Origin: DASUWK01 sp036378435
Lineage (GTDB): Bacteria; Chloroflexota; Dormibacteria; Dormibacterales; Dormibacteraceae
Reading direction: 5' to 3'
Assembly (NCBI GenBank): GCA_036378435.1
Contig: DASUWK010000048.1
Coordinates: 1-35,117, forward strand
Length of the DNA stretch: 35,117 bases
The position numbers and the translations under genes were made by a program. The number at the start of each line of letters is the position of its first letter. The stretch's first letter is position 1. This document shows positions 22,970 through 30,229 of the stretch, piece by piece. The notes below the pieces were generated by a model, which searched no databases, was not told where the DNA came from, and was given only the letters and a program-made list of their open reading frames with translations.

Positions 22970-24553
22970 ATGGGCCTGCTAGACCGCGTCAAGGCGAGTC
23001 AGGCCGCCGACGGAGAGGATCGGGAGCTCGGGGGTGCTGCTGCAACCCTTGAACCGACCTCTCACAGGGGCGGCGGTGTAGCCACCGCGCCGGGGCGACC
23101 CCCTCGCGCGGCGGCGGGATCCGGCGACGCCGTGGTGGTCGAGCTCCCGTCGCGTGGCCCCGCGGCGCAGTCGCAGAGCCACGGCGCGAGCGCACCGTCT
23201 CGCGATGGCGGATCCCAGGGGTCCGCCGGCGGCCGGGGATCTGCTGCTACGGGTGGCGGCTCGTCGTCGACGGCCTTCATCAGCGCCAAGGCCCAGATTC
23301 ATGCTCGCCTGGTCGAGCGCTACGCCGACGAGATCGACGTCACCGACCGCGACGGCATCCGCAAGCGCATCGCCGAGCTGGTGGACGAGTACCTGCGCGT
23401 GCGTGCGGTCCCCATCACGAGGACAGAGCGCGAGCGCCTCATCGATTCGCTCTTCGACGACGTCGTCGGTCTCGGACCGCTCGAGGGCCTCCTCAAGGAC
23501 CCAGAGATCACCGAGATCATGATCAACCACCCGAAGCAGATCTACATCGAGCGCAAGGGCCGCACGATGCTCTCCAACGTCACCTTCGAGGACGAGCGCC
23601 AGCTGCGGCAGGTCATCGACCGCGTCGTCAGCGCGATCGGCCGGCGCGTCGACGAATCGACGCCGATGTGTGACGCGCGACTGAAGGACGGCTCCCGCGT
23701 CAACGTGATCATTCCGCCGCTGGCCCTGAAGGGCCCCTGCATGACCATCCGGAAGTTCAGCAAAGAGAAGCTGACGTCCGGTGACCTGGTCGAGTTCGGC
23801 AGCGCGACACCCGAGGTGATGAAGTTCCTCGAGGCCGCGGTCCGCGCGCGTATGAACATCCTGGTCTCAGGCGGCACCGGGTCCGGCAAGACGACGTTGC
23901 TCAACATCCTGTCGAGCTTCGTGCCGGCGGAGGAGCGGATCATCACCTGCGAAGACGCGGCCGAGCTGCAGCTTCACCAGGAGCACGTCGTGACGCTCGA
24001 GTCGCGTCCCGCCAACGTCGAGGGCAAGGGCGCCGTCCCCATCCGCGACCTGGTCAAGAACTCGCTGCGGATGCGACCCGACCGCATCATCGTCGGTGAG
24101 GTTCGCGGCGGCGAAGCGTTGGACATGCTGCAGGCGATGAACACCGGACACGACGGCTCGATGAGCACGCTCCACGCGAACTCTCCGCGTGACGCGCTGA
24201 ACCGGCTCGAAACGCTGGTCCTGATGGCCGGCTCAGACCTGCCGTCGCGCGCCATTCGCGAGCAGATCGCGTCAGCGGTTCAGATCGTGGTGCAGCAGCA
24301 AAGGCTGCGCGGCGGCCCGCGGAAGATCGTCAGCATCGCCGAGATCACAGGCATGGACGGCGGCGAGATCCGCTTCCAGGAGATGTTCGTTTTCAAGCAC
24401 ATCGGCGTCGATCCCGAGGGCAAAGCGGTCGGCTACCATACCGCCACCGGAATCAAGCCCATGCGCTCAGAGCACTTCAGTGCCAGCGGCGAAGAGCTCG
24501 CGGACGAGCTCTTCGAACTGACTTCCGAGCCTCCGACGGAGAAGCTCTACTAA
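22970..24553 (+). CDS. cpaF: CpaF/TadA pilus assembly ATPase with long low-complexity N-terminus
   Basis: 527 residues from ATG 22970. A hexameric secretion ATPase that powers pilus assembly at the inner membrane. Residues 1-100 are Gly/Ser/Ala-rich and probably disordered, longer than the second copy at 28374. Then a helical N-domain (AKAQIHARLVERYADEI); Walker A GGTGSGKT at 301-308; Asp box CEDAAELQL; Walker B region RPDRIIVGEVRGGEALDML; and the His box MSTLHANSPRDAL. tadB and tadC follow directly; no CpaE/TadZ ATPase lies between cpaB and cpaF, where it is often found. Confidence 0.94.
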   Translation: MGLLDRVKASQAADGEDRELGGAAATLEPTSHRGGGVATAPGRPPRAAAGSGDAVVVELPSRGPAAQSQSHGASAPSRDGGSQGSAGGRGSAATGGGSSSTAFISAKAQIHARLVERYADEIDVTDRDGIRKRIAELVDEYLRVRAVPITRTERERLIDSLFDDVVGLGPLEGLLKDPEITEIMINHPKQIYIERKGRTMLSNVTFEDERQLRQVIDRVVSAIGRRVDESTPMCDARLKDGSRVNVIIPPLALKGPCMTIRKFSKEKLTSGDLVEFGSATPEVMKFLEAAVRARMNILVSGGTGSGKTTLLNILSSFVPAEERIITCEDAAELQLHQEHVVTLESRPANVEGKGAVPIRDLVKNSLRMRPDRIIVGEVRGGEALDMLQAMNTGHDGSMSTLHANSPRDALNRLETLVLMAGSDLPSRAIREQIASAVQIVVQQQRLRGGPRKIVSIAEITGMDGGEIRFQEMFVFKHIGVDPEGKAVGYHTATGIKPMRSEHFSASGEELADELFELTSEPPTEKLY

Positions 24554-24578
24554 TGCCCCAAGGAGGGAGGTTCAACCG

Positions 24579-25574
24579 ATGGTGACTTACATCCTGGCGG
24601 CGATCGTCGCCGCCGGCGCGTTCCTCGTGGTGTTGGGCGTGGGCCAGGCCCGCAGGGCAGCCGGCGGGGCGGAGGATTTCAGCGACCGGGTCGCGAGCTA
24701 TGGCGGCGACGCCGGCCTTGCGCTGGCCTCGGTGCGGCCCACTCCGCAAGGCCTACGCGAGTCGCTGAACCGCCTTTTCCAGCCTGCCGCAGACCGCCTC
24801 GGTCAGCGGGAGCAGAAGAGGGGCAAGCCGTCCCTGGCCGAGCAGCTCGCGAAGGCTGACCTCAAGCTACGCACGTCCGAGTTCGTGATGATCCAGTTCG
24901 GCCTGGTCATCCTCCTCGTGCTGCTGGCGCTGGTGCGCTTCGGGTTCCCGGGCGGCATCATCCCGATGCTGGTCGCCGGGGTGATCGGCTATTTCGCGCC
25001 GGGCTTCTACGTGAGCTTCCGGCAGAAGCGCCGTCTTCGCGCCTTCAACGGTCAGCTCGGCGACACGCTGACGCTGCTCTCGAACGCGCTGAAAGCCGGT
25101 TACTCGTTTGCGCAGGCGATCGACACGGTCGCCAAGAACGGCACCGCGCCGATCGCCGACGAGTTCGCCCGCGCAGTGCGCGAGATGAACCTCGGCGGCT
25201 CGGTCGAGGAAGCGCTGAACAACATGGTCAAGCGCGTCGCTTCCGACGACCTCGACCTCGTGGTCACGGCCGTCTCCATCCACCGCACCGTCGGCGGCAA
25301 CCTGGCCGAGATCCTCGACAACATCGCGCACACCATCCGCGAGCGCATTCGCATCAAGGGTGAGATCCGGACGCTGACCGCGCAGGCGCGCGCATCGGGC
25401 TGGATCATCACGCTGCTGCCGATCGGTCTCGCGGTCCTGCTCTTCGTCATCGCGCCGAACTACTTCGGACCGATGACCAAGAACTTCATCGGCTACATCA
25501 TGCTGGGCGTCGCGGCGCTGATGATCCTCATCGGCAACGCGATCATCCGCAAGATCGTGGCGATCGAGGTCTGA
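24579..25574 (+). CDS. tadB: TadB-like inner-membrane platform protein
   Basis: 331 residues from ATG 24579, with AGGAGGGAGG at 24561-24570. A type II secretion F domain protein that forms the membrane platform turned by CpaF. Seen: an N-terminal helix (4-22); two helices near 105-150; the cytoplasmic F domain with LTLLSNALKAGYSFAQAIDTVA and EMNLGGSVEEALNNMVKR; VVTAVSIHRTVGGNLAEILDN; and two C-terminal helices. This is the normal TadB layout. Four bp separate it from tadC. Confidence 0.92.
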   Translation: MVTYILAAIVAAGAFLVVLGVGQARRAAGGAEDFSDRVASYGGDAGLALASVRPTPQGLRESLNRLFQPAADRLGQREQKRGKPSLAEQLAKADLKLRTSEFVMIQFGLVILLVLLALVRFGFPGGIIPMLVAGVIGYFAPGFYVSFRQKRRLRAFNGQLGDTLTLLSNALKAGYSFAQAIDTVAKNGTAPIADEFARAVREMNLGGSVEEALNNMVKRVASDDLDLVVTAVSIHRTVGGNLAEILDNIAHTIRERIRIKGEIRTLTAQARASGWIITLLPIGLAVLLFVIAPNYFGPMTKNFIGYIMLGVAALMILIGNAIIRKIVAIEV

Positions 25575-25578
25575 CGAG

Positions 25579-26502
25579 ATGCTCATAGCCATCGGACTGA
25601 TCGCGGCCGGGGGCATCTTCCTGGTCTTCCTCGGTCTCGCCCTACGACCCGCCACCAGCACCGGCCAGATGCTGCAGCAGCGGCTGATGGCCTACGAGGA
25701 CCAGCGGCCGATCAGCCTCGAGGAGCAGGAGCTCCAGCTGCCGTTCACCGAGCGCTTCCTGCGCCCGTTCATCGAGCGCGTCGGTCGGCGCCTGTCAGAT
25801 CGAACCCCCGAGAAGGCGCGGCAGGACCTGCAGAACAAGCTCAACCTCGCCGGCCGGCCGTTCGGCCTGTCGTCGACCGACTTCATGGTCGTGCGCTACG
25901 TCGCCACGGTCGTGCTCGGTCTCGCCGGCCTCTTGCTCGGCTGGCTCTCCCAGAGCCCCGTCTGGCTGATCGTCTTCACCGCGGTCGGCGGCGCCACCGG
26001 CCTTTTCTACCCGCGGCTCTGGCTCGACCAGAAGGTCCGCGGCCGCCGCAAGGAGATCCAGAAGTCTCTGCCGGACGCGCTCGACCTGCTGACGATCGCG
26101 GTCGAAGCCGGCCTCGGCTTCGACGCCGCGCTGGCACGCGTCACCGATAAGTTCAAGAACGCCCTCGCGGACGAGTTCGCGACGGTCCTCCAGGAGACGC
26201 GCCTCGGGCGGCCCCGGCTGGAGTCGCTCGACGACATGGGGCGCCGGACCGGCGTCGAGGACCTGCACAACTTCGTGCAGGCGGTGATCCAGTCGGAGCA
26301 GATGGGTGTCGGCATCGCCCGCGTGCTGCGCATCCAGTCGGACGAGATCCGGCGGCGACGGCGACAGCGCGCGCAGGAGAAAGGAGCCCAGGCGTCCTTG
26401 AAGATGCTGTTCCCGATGGTCGGCTGCATCTTCCCGACGTTGTGGATCCTGCTGCTGGGCCCGGGCCTGCTGGGCGTGGTCGAAGCCGGGGTCTTCCACT
26501 AG
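25579..26502 (+). CDS. tadC: TadC-like inner-membrane platform protein
   Basis: 307 residues from ATG 25579. The partner of TadB. Seen: an N-terminal helix (2-20); two helices near 105-150; F domain LPDALDLLTIAVEAGLGFDAALARV; VLQETRLGRPRLESLDDMG; FVQAVIQSEQMGVGIARVLRIQ; and basic RRRRRQRAQEKG just before the last helices. It is the last gene of the Tad operon. Its TAG overlaps the stop codon of the convergent hydrolase in CTAG (26499-26502). Confidence 0.92.
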   Translation: MLIAIGLIAAGGIFLVFLGLALRPATSTGQMLQQRLMAYEDQRPISLEEQELQLPFTERFLRPFIERVGRRLSDRTPEKARQDLQNKLNLAGRPFGLSSTDFMVVRYVATVVLGLAGLLLGWLSQSPVWLIVFTAVGGATGLFYPRLWLDQKVRGRRKEIQKSLPDALDLLTIAVEAGLGFDAALARVTDKFKNALADEFATVLQETRLGRPRLESLDDMGRRTGVEDLHNFVQAVIQSEQMGVGIARVLRIQSDEIRRRRRQRAQEKGAQASLKMLFPMVGCIFPTLWILLLGPGLLGVVEAGVFH

Positions 26503-27233
26503 GCGAAGAACGCCAGCGCCGCGTCTTTGAACCGGCGGTCGGTCACCGCACTCATGTGATCGCGGCCCGACAGCTCCACGAAACGCGCCTCGGCGAAGCG
26601 CTGCGCCAGCTCGGCGCCGCCGGGCGCCAGCTCGTCCCGCTCGCCGTTCACGATCAGCAGGGGCTTACGCACGCGACCCGGGTCCAGCGGCTCCGAGCGC
26701 GCCAGCCCCAAGATGCAAGCGGCCAGCGCTTCGAGGTCGTTCGTGGGCCGAGCGGCGGCGAACTGGTAGAACGTGTCGGCGACAAGGTCGCCCGGGCCGG
26801 ACTCCCCGCGTAGGCGGGCCGCAATCGCCTCCGCCGACGAGACGCCACCGGAGAGGCCGACACCTCCGACCACGACCTTCCCGATCCGGTCGGGCAGGGT
26901 GGCCGCCATCCGGAGCGAGAGGCGACCGCCCATCGAGTAGCCGAGCAGGTCTGCCTCGCCGATCTGGAGGCCGTCCAGCAAGCGGACCACGTCCTCGACC
27001 ATCCGATCTTCGAGGTACGCCTCGACCTCGTGCGGCTTGTCGCTCCGGCCGTGCCCTCTCTGATCGAGCCCCACGACCAGCCGGCCCGCCTTCACCAGCG
27101 TTTCGATCCAGCGGCTGCCCTCCCAGTTCAGGCGGAAGTCGGAGGCGAAGCCGTGCAGCAAGATCGTGGGGATGCCGTCGTCCGGACCCAAGAGGTCATA
27201 GGCGATGGAGATGCCGTCCGAGTCGAATCTCAC
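26499..27233 (-). CDS. Alpha/beta-hydrolase
   Basis: 244 residues from GTG (27233-27231). Seen: oxyanion segment LLHGFASD; LDQRGHGRSDKP; nucleophile elbow GYSMGG (S100); acid D199 in GERDELAP; and H225 in SGRDHMSAV. The triad is complete. It resembles small carboxylesterases and hydrolases of the 2-hydroxymuconate or lactonase type; the substrate is unknown. There is no signal peptide, so it is cytoplasmic. It is divergent from the DUF192 gene with a shared promoter. Confidence 0.9.
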   Translation of the reverse strand: MRFDSDGISIAYDLLGPDDGIPTILLHGFASDFRLNWEGSRWIETLVKAGRLVVGLDQRGHGRSDKPHEVEAYLEDRMVEDVVRLLDGLQIGEADLLGYSMGGRLSLRMAATLPDRIGKVVVGGVGLSGGVSSAEAIAARLRGESGPGDLVADTFYQFAAARPTNDLEALAACILGLARSEPLDPGRVRKPLLIVNGERDELAPGGAELAQRFAEARFVELSGRDHMSAVTDRRFKDAALAFFA

Positions 27234-27241
27234 CTTGGAGC

Positions 27242-27248
27242 TAACGTA
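27242..27248. promoter_or_regulatory. Bidirectional promoter between hydrolase and DUF192 genes
   Basis: TAACGTA holds TAACGT on the plus strand (27242-27247) and TACGTT on the minus strand (complement of 27243-27248), offset by one base. The minus box lies 9 bp before the hydrolase GTG (leaderless). The plus box lies 21 bp before GTG 27269, leaving a short leader with GAGGT at 27256-27260. The divergent gap is 35 bp. Confidence 0.45.
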
Positions 27249-27268
27249 GCCGCCGTGAGGTCCGTGCC

Positions 27269-27610
27269 GTGAGACTCGTCCATCCCGCCAGCGGCCGCGT
27301 GCTCGCCGAGAACCTGGAGATGCCGCGAACGATGTTCGGACGCGGCCTCGGCCTGATGTTCCGCCGCACTCTCGCGCCCGGTGGCGGCATGTGGATCGTG
27401 CCCTGCAACGGCATCCACATGTTCTTCATGCGCTTCGCGCTCGACTGCGTCTTCCTCGATCGGCAGGATCGCGTGCGGCGGGTGTACCGAAATCTCAAGC
27501 CCTGGCGGGTCGTGCCGCTGGTGTGGGGCGCGCACGGTGTGGCCGAGCTCCCCGCGGGGACGCTGGACGGCCTCGAACTGCCACGCGGAGAGCAGCTGGA
27601 GTTTCGGTAA
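27269..27610 (+). CDS. DUF192 family protein
   Basis: 113 residues from GTG 27269. Seen: the family pattern with the early MFGRGLGLMFR, GGGMWIVPCNGIHMFFMRFALD, FLDRQDRVRRVYRNLKPWR, and the ending AVELPAG-like VAELPAGTLDGLELPRGEQL. DUF192 forms a small beta-barrel; its biochemical role is not established. Many members have a signal peptide, but this one does not, so it is probably cytoplasmic. In several phyla it sits near Tad pilus genes, as here. Confidence 0.88.
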   Translation: MRLVHPASGRVLAENLEMPRTMFGRGLGLMFRRTLAPGGGMWIVPCNGIHMFFMRFALDCVFLDRQDRVRRVYRNLKPWRVVPLVWGAHGVAELPAGTLDGLELPRGEQLEFR

Positions 27611-27623
27611 AGAAGGTTGACCG

Positions 27624-27644
27624 CCCGCGGATGATCGCCGCGGG
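27624..27644 (+). promoter_or_regulatory. GC-only hairpin touching the comF start codon
   Basis: CCCGCGG (27624-27630), loop ATGATCG, CCGCGGG (27638-27644): a perfect 7-bp all-GC stem ending at the base before the comF ATG. In RNA it would cover the ribosome-binding region. There is no other ribosome site, so translation of comF should be poor unless the hairpin is opened. Confidence 0.5.
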
Positions 27645-28325
27645 ATGTTCGACACCTTCCTGGATCTCCTGCTGCCGGCCAGGTGCGGCAGCTGCGGCAG
27701 CCTCGGCGCGTGGCTCTGCCCGGCCTGTCGAGACCGCTGCCGGCGCCTGGAGGAGCCGCTCTGCCCGCGCTGCGGCGTGGAGCTGCCGTTCTTGAAAGCT
27801 TCCTGCGGCTGCGCCCACCGGCTGCGCTCGTTGCGGCGCCTGCGCGCGGCCGCGGCCTACGAAGGGCCGGTGGAGAGGGCGATCCAGCGCTTGAAATACG
27901 AGGGCTGGCGACCGCTTGCACGCCCGCTCGCGGGACTGGTCGCCGATCGCCTGGCGGTCGACGGGCTGGCGGCCGCGCAGCTGGTCCCGGTCCCTCTGCA
28001 CCCGGCCCGCCAGCGTCAGCGGGGCTTCAACCAGGCAGACCTGCTCGCGGAAGAGCTGCGGCGCCGCCTGCGGCTCACGCCTTCCCGCGGCCGGCTGATC
28101 CGATTGCGCGACACGCCGTCGCAAGTCGGGCTCGATCGCGTCCGGCGCGCCGAGAACGTGGCCGGCGCGTTCCGCTGGGAGGGGCAGGATTTGCGCGGCG
28201 CCGCCGTTGCAGTGATCGACGACGTCGCGACCACGGGAGCGACCCTGGAGGCATGCGCGTCGGCGCTGCGACAGGCCGGTGCGGGCGCCGTGACCGGCCT
28301 CGCGGTTGCCCGCCGCGCCGCGTGA
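27645..28325 (+). CDS. comF: ComF-family amidophosphoribosyltransferase-like protein
   Basis: 226 residues from ATG 27645. Seen: N-terminal zinc-finger cysteines C14, C17, C25, C28, C40, C43, C54 and C56; VPLHPARQRQRGFNQA (about 117-131); and the phosphoribosyl-binding loop VIDDVATTGATL (190-201). ComF is needed for natural transformation in Bacillus and Haemophilus, probably as a cytoplasmic partner of DNA uptake. Being close to two pilus ATPase genes is suggestive, but no ComEA, ComEC or DprA gene is in the window. Confidence 0.92.
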   Translation: MFDTFLDLLLPARCGSCGSLGAWLCPACRDRCRRLEEPLCPRCGVELPFLKASCGCAHRLRSLRRLRAAAAYEGPVERAIQRLKYEGWRPLARPLAGLVADRLAVDGLAAAQLVPVPLHPARQRQRGFNQADLLAEELRRRLRLTPSRGRLIRLRDTPSQVGLDRVRRAENVAGAFRWEGQDLRGAAVAVIDDVATTGATLEACASALRQAGAGAVTGLAVARRAA

Positions 28326-28333
28326 CAGTCGTC

Positions 28334-28339
28334 TATATT
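28334..28339 (+). promoter_or_regulatory. Putative -10 box of the second cpaF (TATATT)
   Basis: TATATT is one of the most A/T-rich hexamers in the window. It gives a leader of about 28 nt with AGAAGGTAGGAAA as ribosome site. A small stem CTTCT-TTAG-AGAAG (28349-28362) partly covers that site. Confidence 0.45.
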
Positions 28340-28373
28340 TCCCCCGCACTTCTTTAGAGAAGGTAGGAAAACG

Positions 28374-29504
28374 ATGGCAGTTCGAATCCCCGGAATCGAT
28401 CTTCAGGAGTACTACGGCCAGCTCGGCCCGATCCAGCCGCTGGTCGAGGACGACCGCGTGACCGAGGTCATGGTCAACGGCATCGACCACATCTACGTCG
28501 AGATGGGCGGCAAGCTCGTGCTCACCAACCTGAAGTTCGCCGACGAGGACCAGCTGCTGAACGTGATCCAGTTCATCGTCCGCTCGGTCGGACGGCGGAT
28601 CGACGAGCGCGTGCCGCTCGCGGACGCGCGCCTTGCAGACGGCTCGCGTGTCAACGCCGTCATCCGGCCGCTGGCGCTGGACGGCCCGCTGCTGACGATC
28701 CGGAAGTTCGCCCGCGACCCGTTCCAGGTCGAGGACCTGATCCGCTTCGGGAGCTGCACGGAGGTGGGCTTCGGCTTCTTGAAGGCCGCTGTCCTGGCGA
28801 TGGCGAACGTGATCGTCTCCGGGGGCACGGGCACCGGTAAGACGACCTTCCTGAACGTGCTTTCAGGCTTCATCCCGCCGGACGACCGCATCGTCACGAT
28901 CGAAGACGCCGCCGAGCTCCAGCTCCACCAGGAGCACGTCTGCCGGATGGAGACGCGGCCCAAGGACATCAACGGCGAGGGCGAGATCGCCATCCGCCAG
29001 CTCGTGATCAACTCCCTGCGCATGCGCCCGGACCGCATCGTCGTCGGTGAGTGTCGCGGCGGCGAGGCGCTGGACATGCTCCAGGCCATGAACACCGGTC
29101 ACGACGGCTCGATGACCACGATCCACGCGAACAGCCCGCGCGACGCCCTGGCCCGCCTCGAGACGCTGGTCCTGATGGCCGGCACGGACCTTCCAGTGAA
29201 GGCGATCCGTCAGCAGGTCGCCGGCGCGATCAACATCTTCGTCCAGCTCAACCGGCTGCGCGACGGCTCGCGTCGCGTCACGCAGGTCACCGAGGTGACC
29301 GGCATGGAAGGCGAGACGATCACGATGCAGGACATCTTCGTGTTCGAGTCGCACGGCGCCGGGCCGGACGGCAAGATCATCGGCGACTTCGTGCCGACCG
29401 GGCTGCGCCCCAAGATCCTCGACCGGATGTTCTCGATGGGCCTCCCGCTGCCCCAGGAGATCCTGACCCTGTTCCCCGAGCGCCAGCAGGCCTGGAGCGG
29501 CTAA
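28374..29504 (+). CDS. Second CpaF/TadA-family ATPase, stand-alone
   Basis: 376 residues from ATG 28374. Same core as the CpaF at 22970: VTEVMVNGIDHIYVE, Walker A GGTGTGKT (150-157), IEDAAELQLHQEHV, RPDRIVVGECRGGEALDML, MTTIHANSPRDAL. It lacks the disordered N-terminal 100 residues and most of the helical N-domain. It has its own promoter and a terminator behind it, so it is likely monocistronic with no platform or pilin genes of its own. It may serve the same Tad machine (for example as a retraction or alternative motor) or another pilus elsewhere. The ATPase identity is secure; the role is inferred. Confidence 0.92.
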   Translation: MAVRIPGIDLQEYYGQLGPIQPLVEDDRVTEVMVNGIDHIYVEMGGKLVLTNLKFADEDQLLNVIQFIVRSVGRRIDERVPLADARLADGSRVNAVIRPLALDGPLLTIRKFARDPFQVEDLIRFGSCTEVGFGFLKAAVLAMANVIVSGGTGTGKTTFLNVLSGFIPPDDRIVTIEDAAELQLHQEHVCRMETRPKDINGEGEIAIRQLVINSLRMRPDRIVVGECRGGEALDMLQAMNTGHDGSMTTIHANSPRDALARLETLVLMAGTDLPVKAIRQQVAGAINIFVQLNRLRDGSRRVTQVTEVTGMEGETITMQDIFVFESHGAGPDGKIIGDFVPTGLRPKILDRMFSMGLPLPQEILTLFPERQQAWSG

Positions 29505-29589
29505 GCGCGGAAGGAACCCAGGTTCCTCCCGCGAACCCTCTTCCCGGGAACACGCCAGGCTTGTCGGCGCTTGGAAGACGGACTCACAC

Positions 29590-29611
29590 AGCCCGGCGAA
29601 GCCGGGCTTTA
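29590..29611 (+). terminator. Rho-independent terminator after the second cpaF
   Basis: AGCCCGGC (29590-29597), loop GAA, GCCGGGCT (29601-29608), then TTA. An 8-bp GC-rich stem with a short T tail. It separates the ATPase gene from hpf. Confidence 0.75.
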
Positions 29612-29640
29612 CTGCAGCGCTAGATCTCGTCTTCGGGGCC

Positions 29641-29646
29641 TAAACT
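29641..29646 (+). promoter_or_regulatory. Putative -10 box of hpf (TAAACT)
   Basis: TAAACT ends 7 bp before GTG 29654. No Shine-Dalgarno site can fit, so a leaderless mRNA is predicted. No -35 box is evident. Confidence 0.5.
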
Positions 29647-29653
29647 AGCCCTC

Positions 29654-30205
29654 GTGAAGGTCGTGATCCACGACCGGACGGAGCGCCTCCCGGCTCATCT
29701 GCGCTCCGATGCCGAGCGCAAGCTCGAACGCCTCAGCCGGCACTTCGACCGCGTGCTCGAGGCCGAGGTCCACTTCGAAGAGGAGAGCCGCCGCAGCCGT
29801 GAGCGACGTGTGGTGAGCCGCATCCTCGTTCATGCACTCGGCCGCAAGGCGCCCCTGCTCAAGGCGCAGGAGAAGGCTGCGGACGAGCAGGCCGCTCTCG
29901 ACCTCGCGCTCGACAAGATCGACCGGCAGGTGCGCAAGCTGAAGGAGCGGCGCCGCGAGCGGCGCATCGTGGGTCCCGCCGAGATGACCGTCGCCATGAA
30001 CGGCGACGCGGCGCCCACCGTCAGCTCCGAGCTGGACACAGTTCACCGGCACCTCAAGTCCGAATCGGTCGAGCAAGCGCGGGCCAGGCTCGAGGCCGAA
30101 GGAGGCCAGTTCCACCTCTTCCTGAACGAGGACTCCGGCGAGGTCAACCTCATCTACTGGCGGGCCGACGGCGGCCTGCGCGTGATCGCACCGGTTCTCC
30201 ACTGA
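29654..30205 (+). CDS. hpf: Ribosome hibernation promoting factor, long form
   Basis: 183 residues from GTG 29654. An N-terminal HPF/YfiA domain (about 1-100: VVIHDRTERLPAHLRSDAERKL, LEAEVHFEEESR) that binds the ribosome decoding centre, a linker, and the C-terminal dimerisation domain (about 130-180: SESVEQARARLEAEGGQFHLFLNEDSGEVNLIYWRADG, read in two parts). The two-domain form makes 100S ribosome dimers in resting cells. It is located directly before secA, a very common neighbour. Confidence 0.94.
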   Translation: MKVVIHDRTERLPAHLRSDAERKLERLSRHFDRVLEAEVHFEEESRRSRERRVVSRILVHALGRKAPLLKAQEKAADEQAALDLALDKIDRQVRKLKERRRERRIVGPAEMTVAMNGDAAPTVSSELDTVHRHLKSESVEQARARLEAEGGQFHLFLNEDSGEVNLIYWRADGGLRVIAPVLH

Positions 30206-30215
30206 CCCGACTGGG

Positions 30216-30229
30216 TATTTATTAGACCT
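30216..30229 (+). promoter_or_regulatory. A/T-rich element before secA
   Basis: TATTTATTAGACCT fills the 14 bp before the secA ATG. TATTTA (30216-30221) is 8 bp from the ATG, the spacing seen at the other presumed leaderless starts, but its match to a -10 box is imperfect. There is no ribosome site. Confidence 0.35.
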
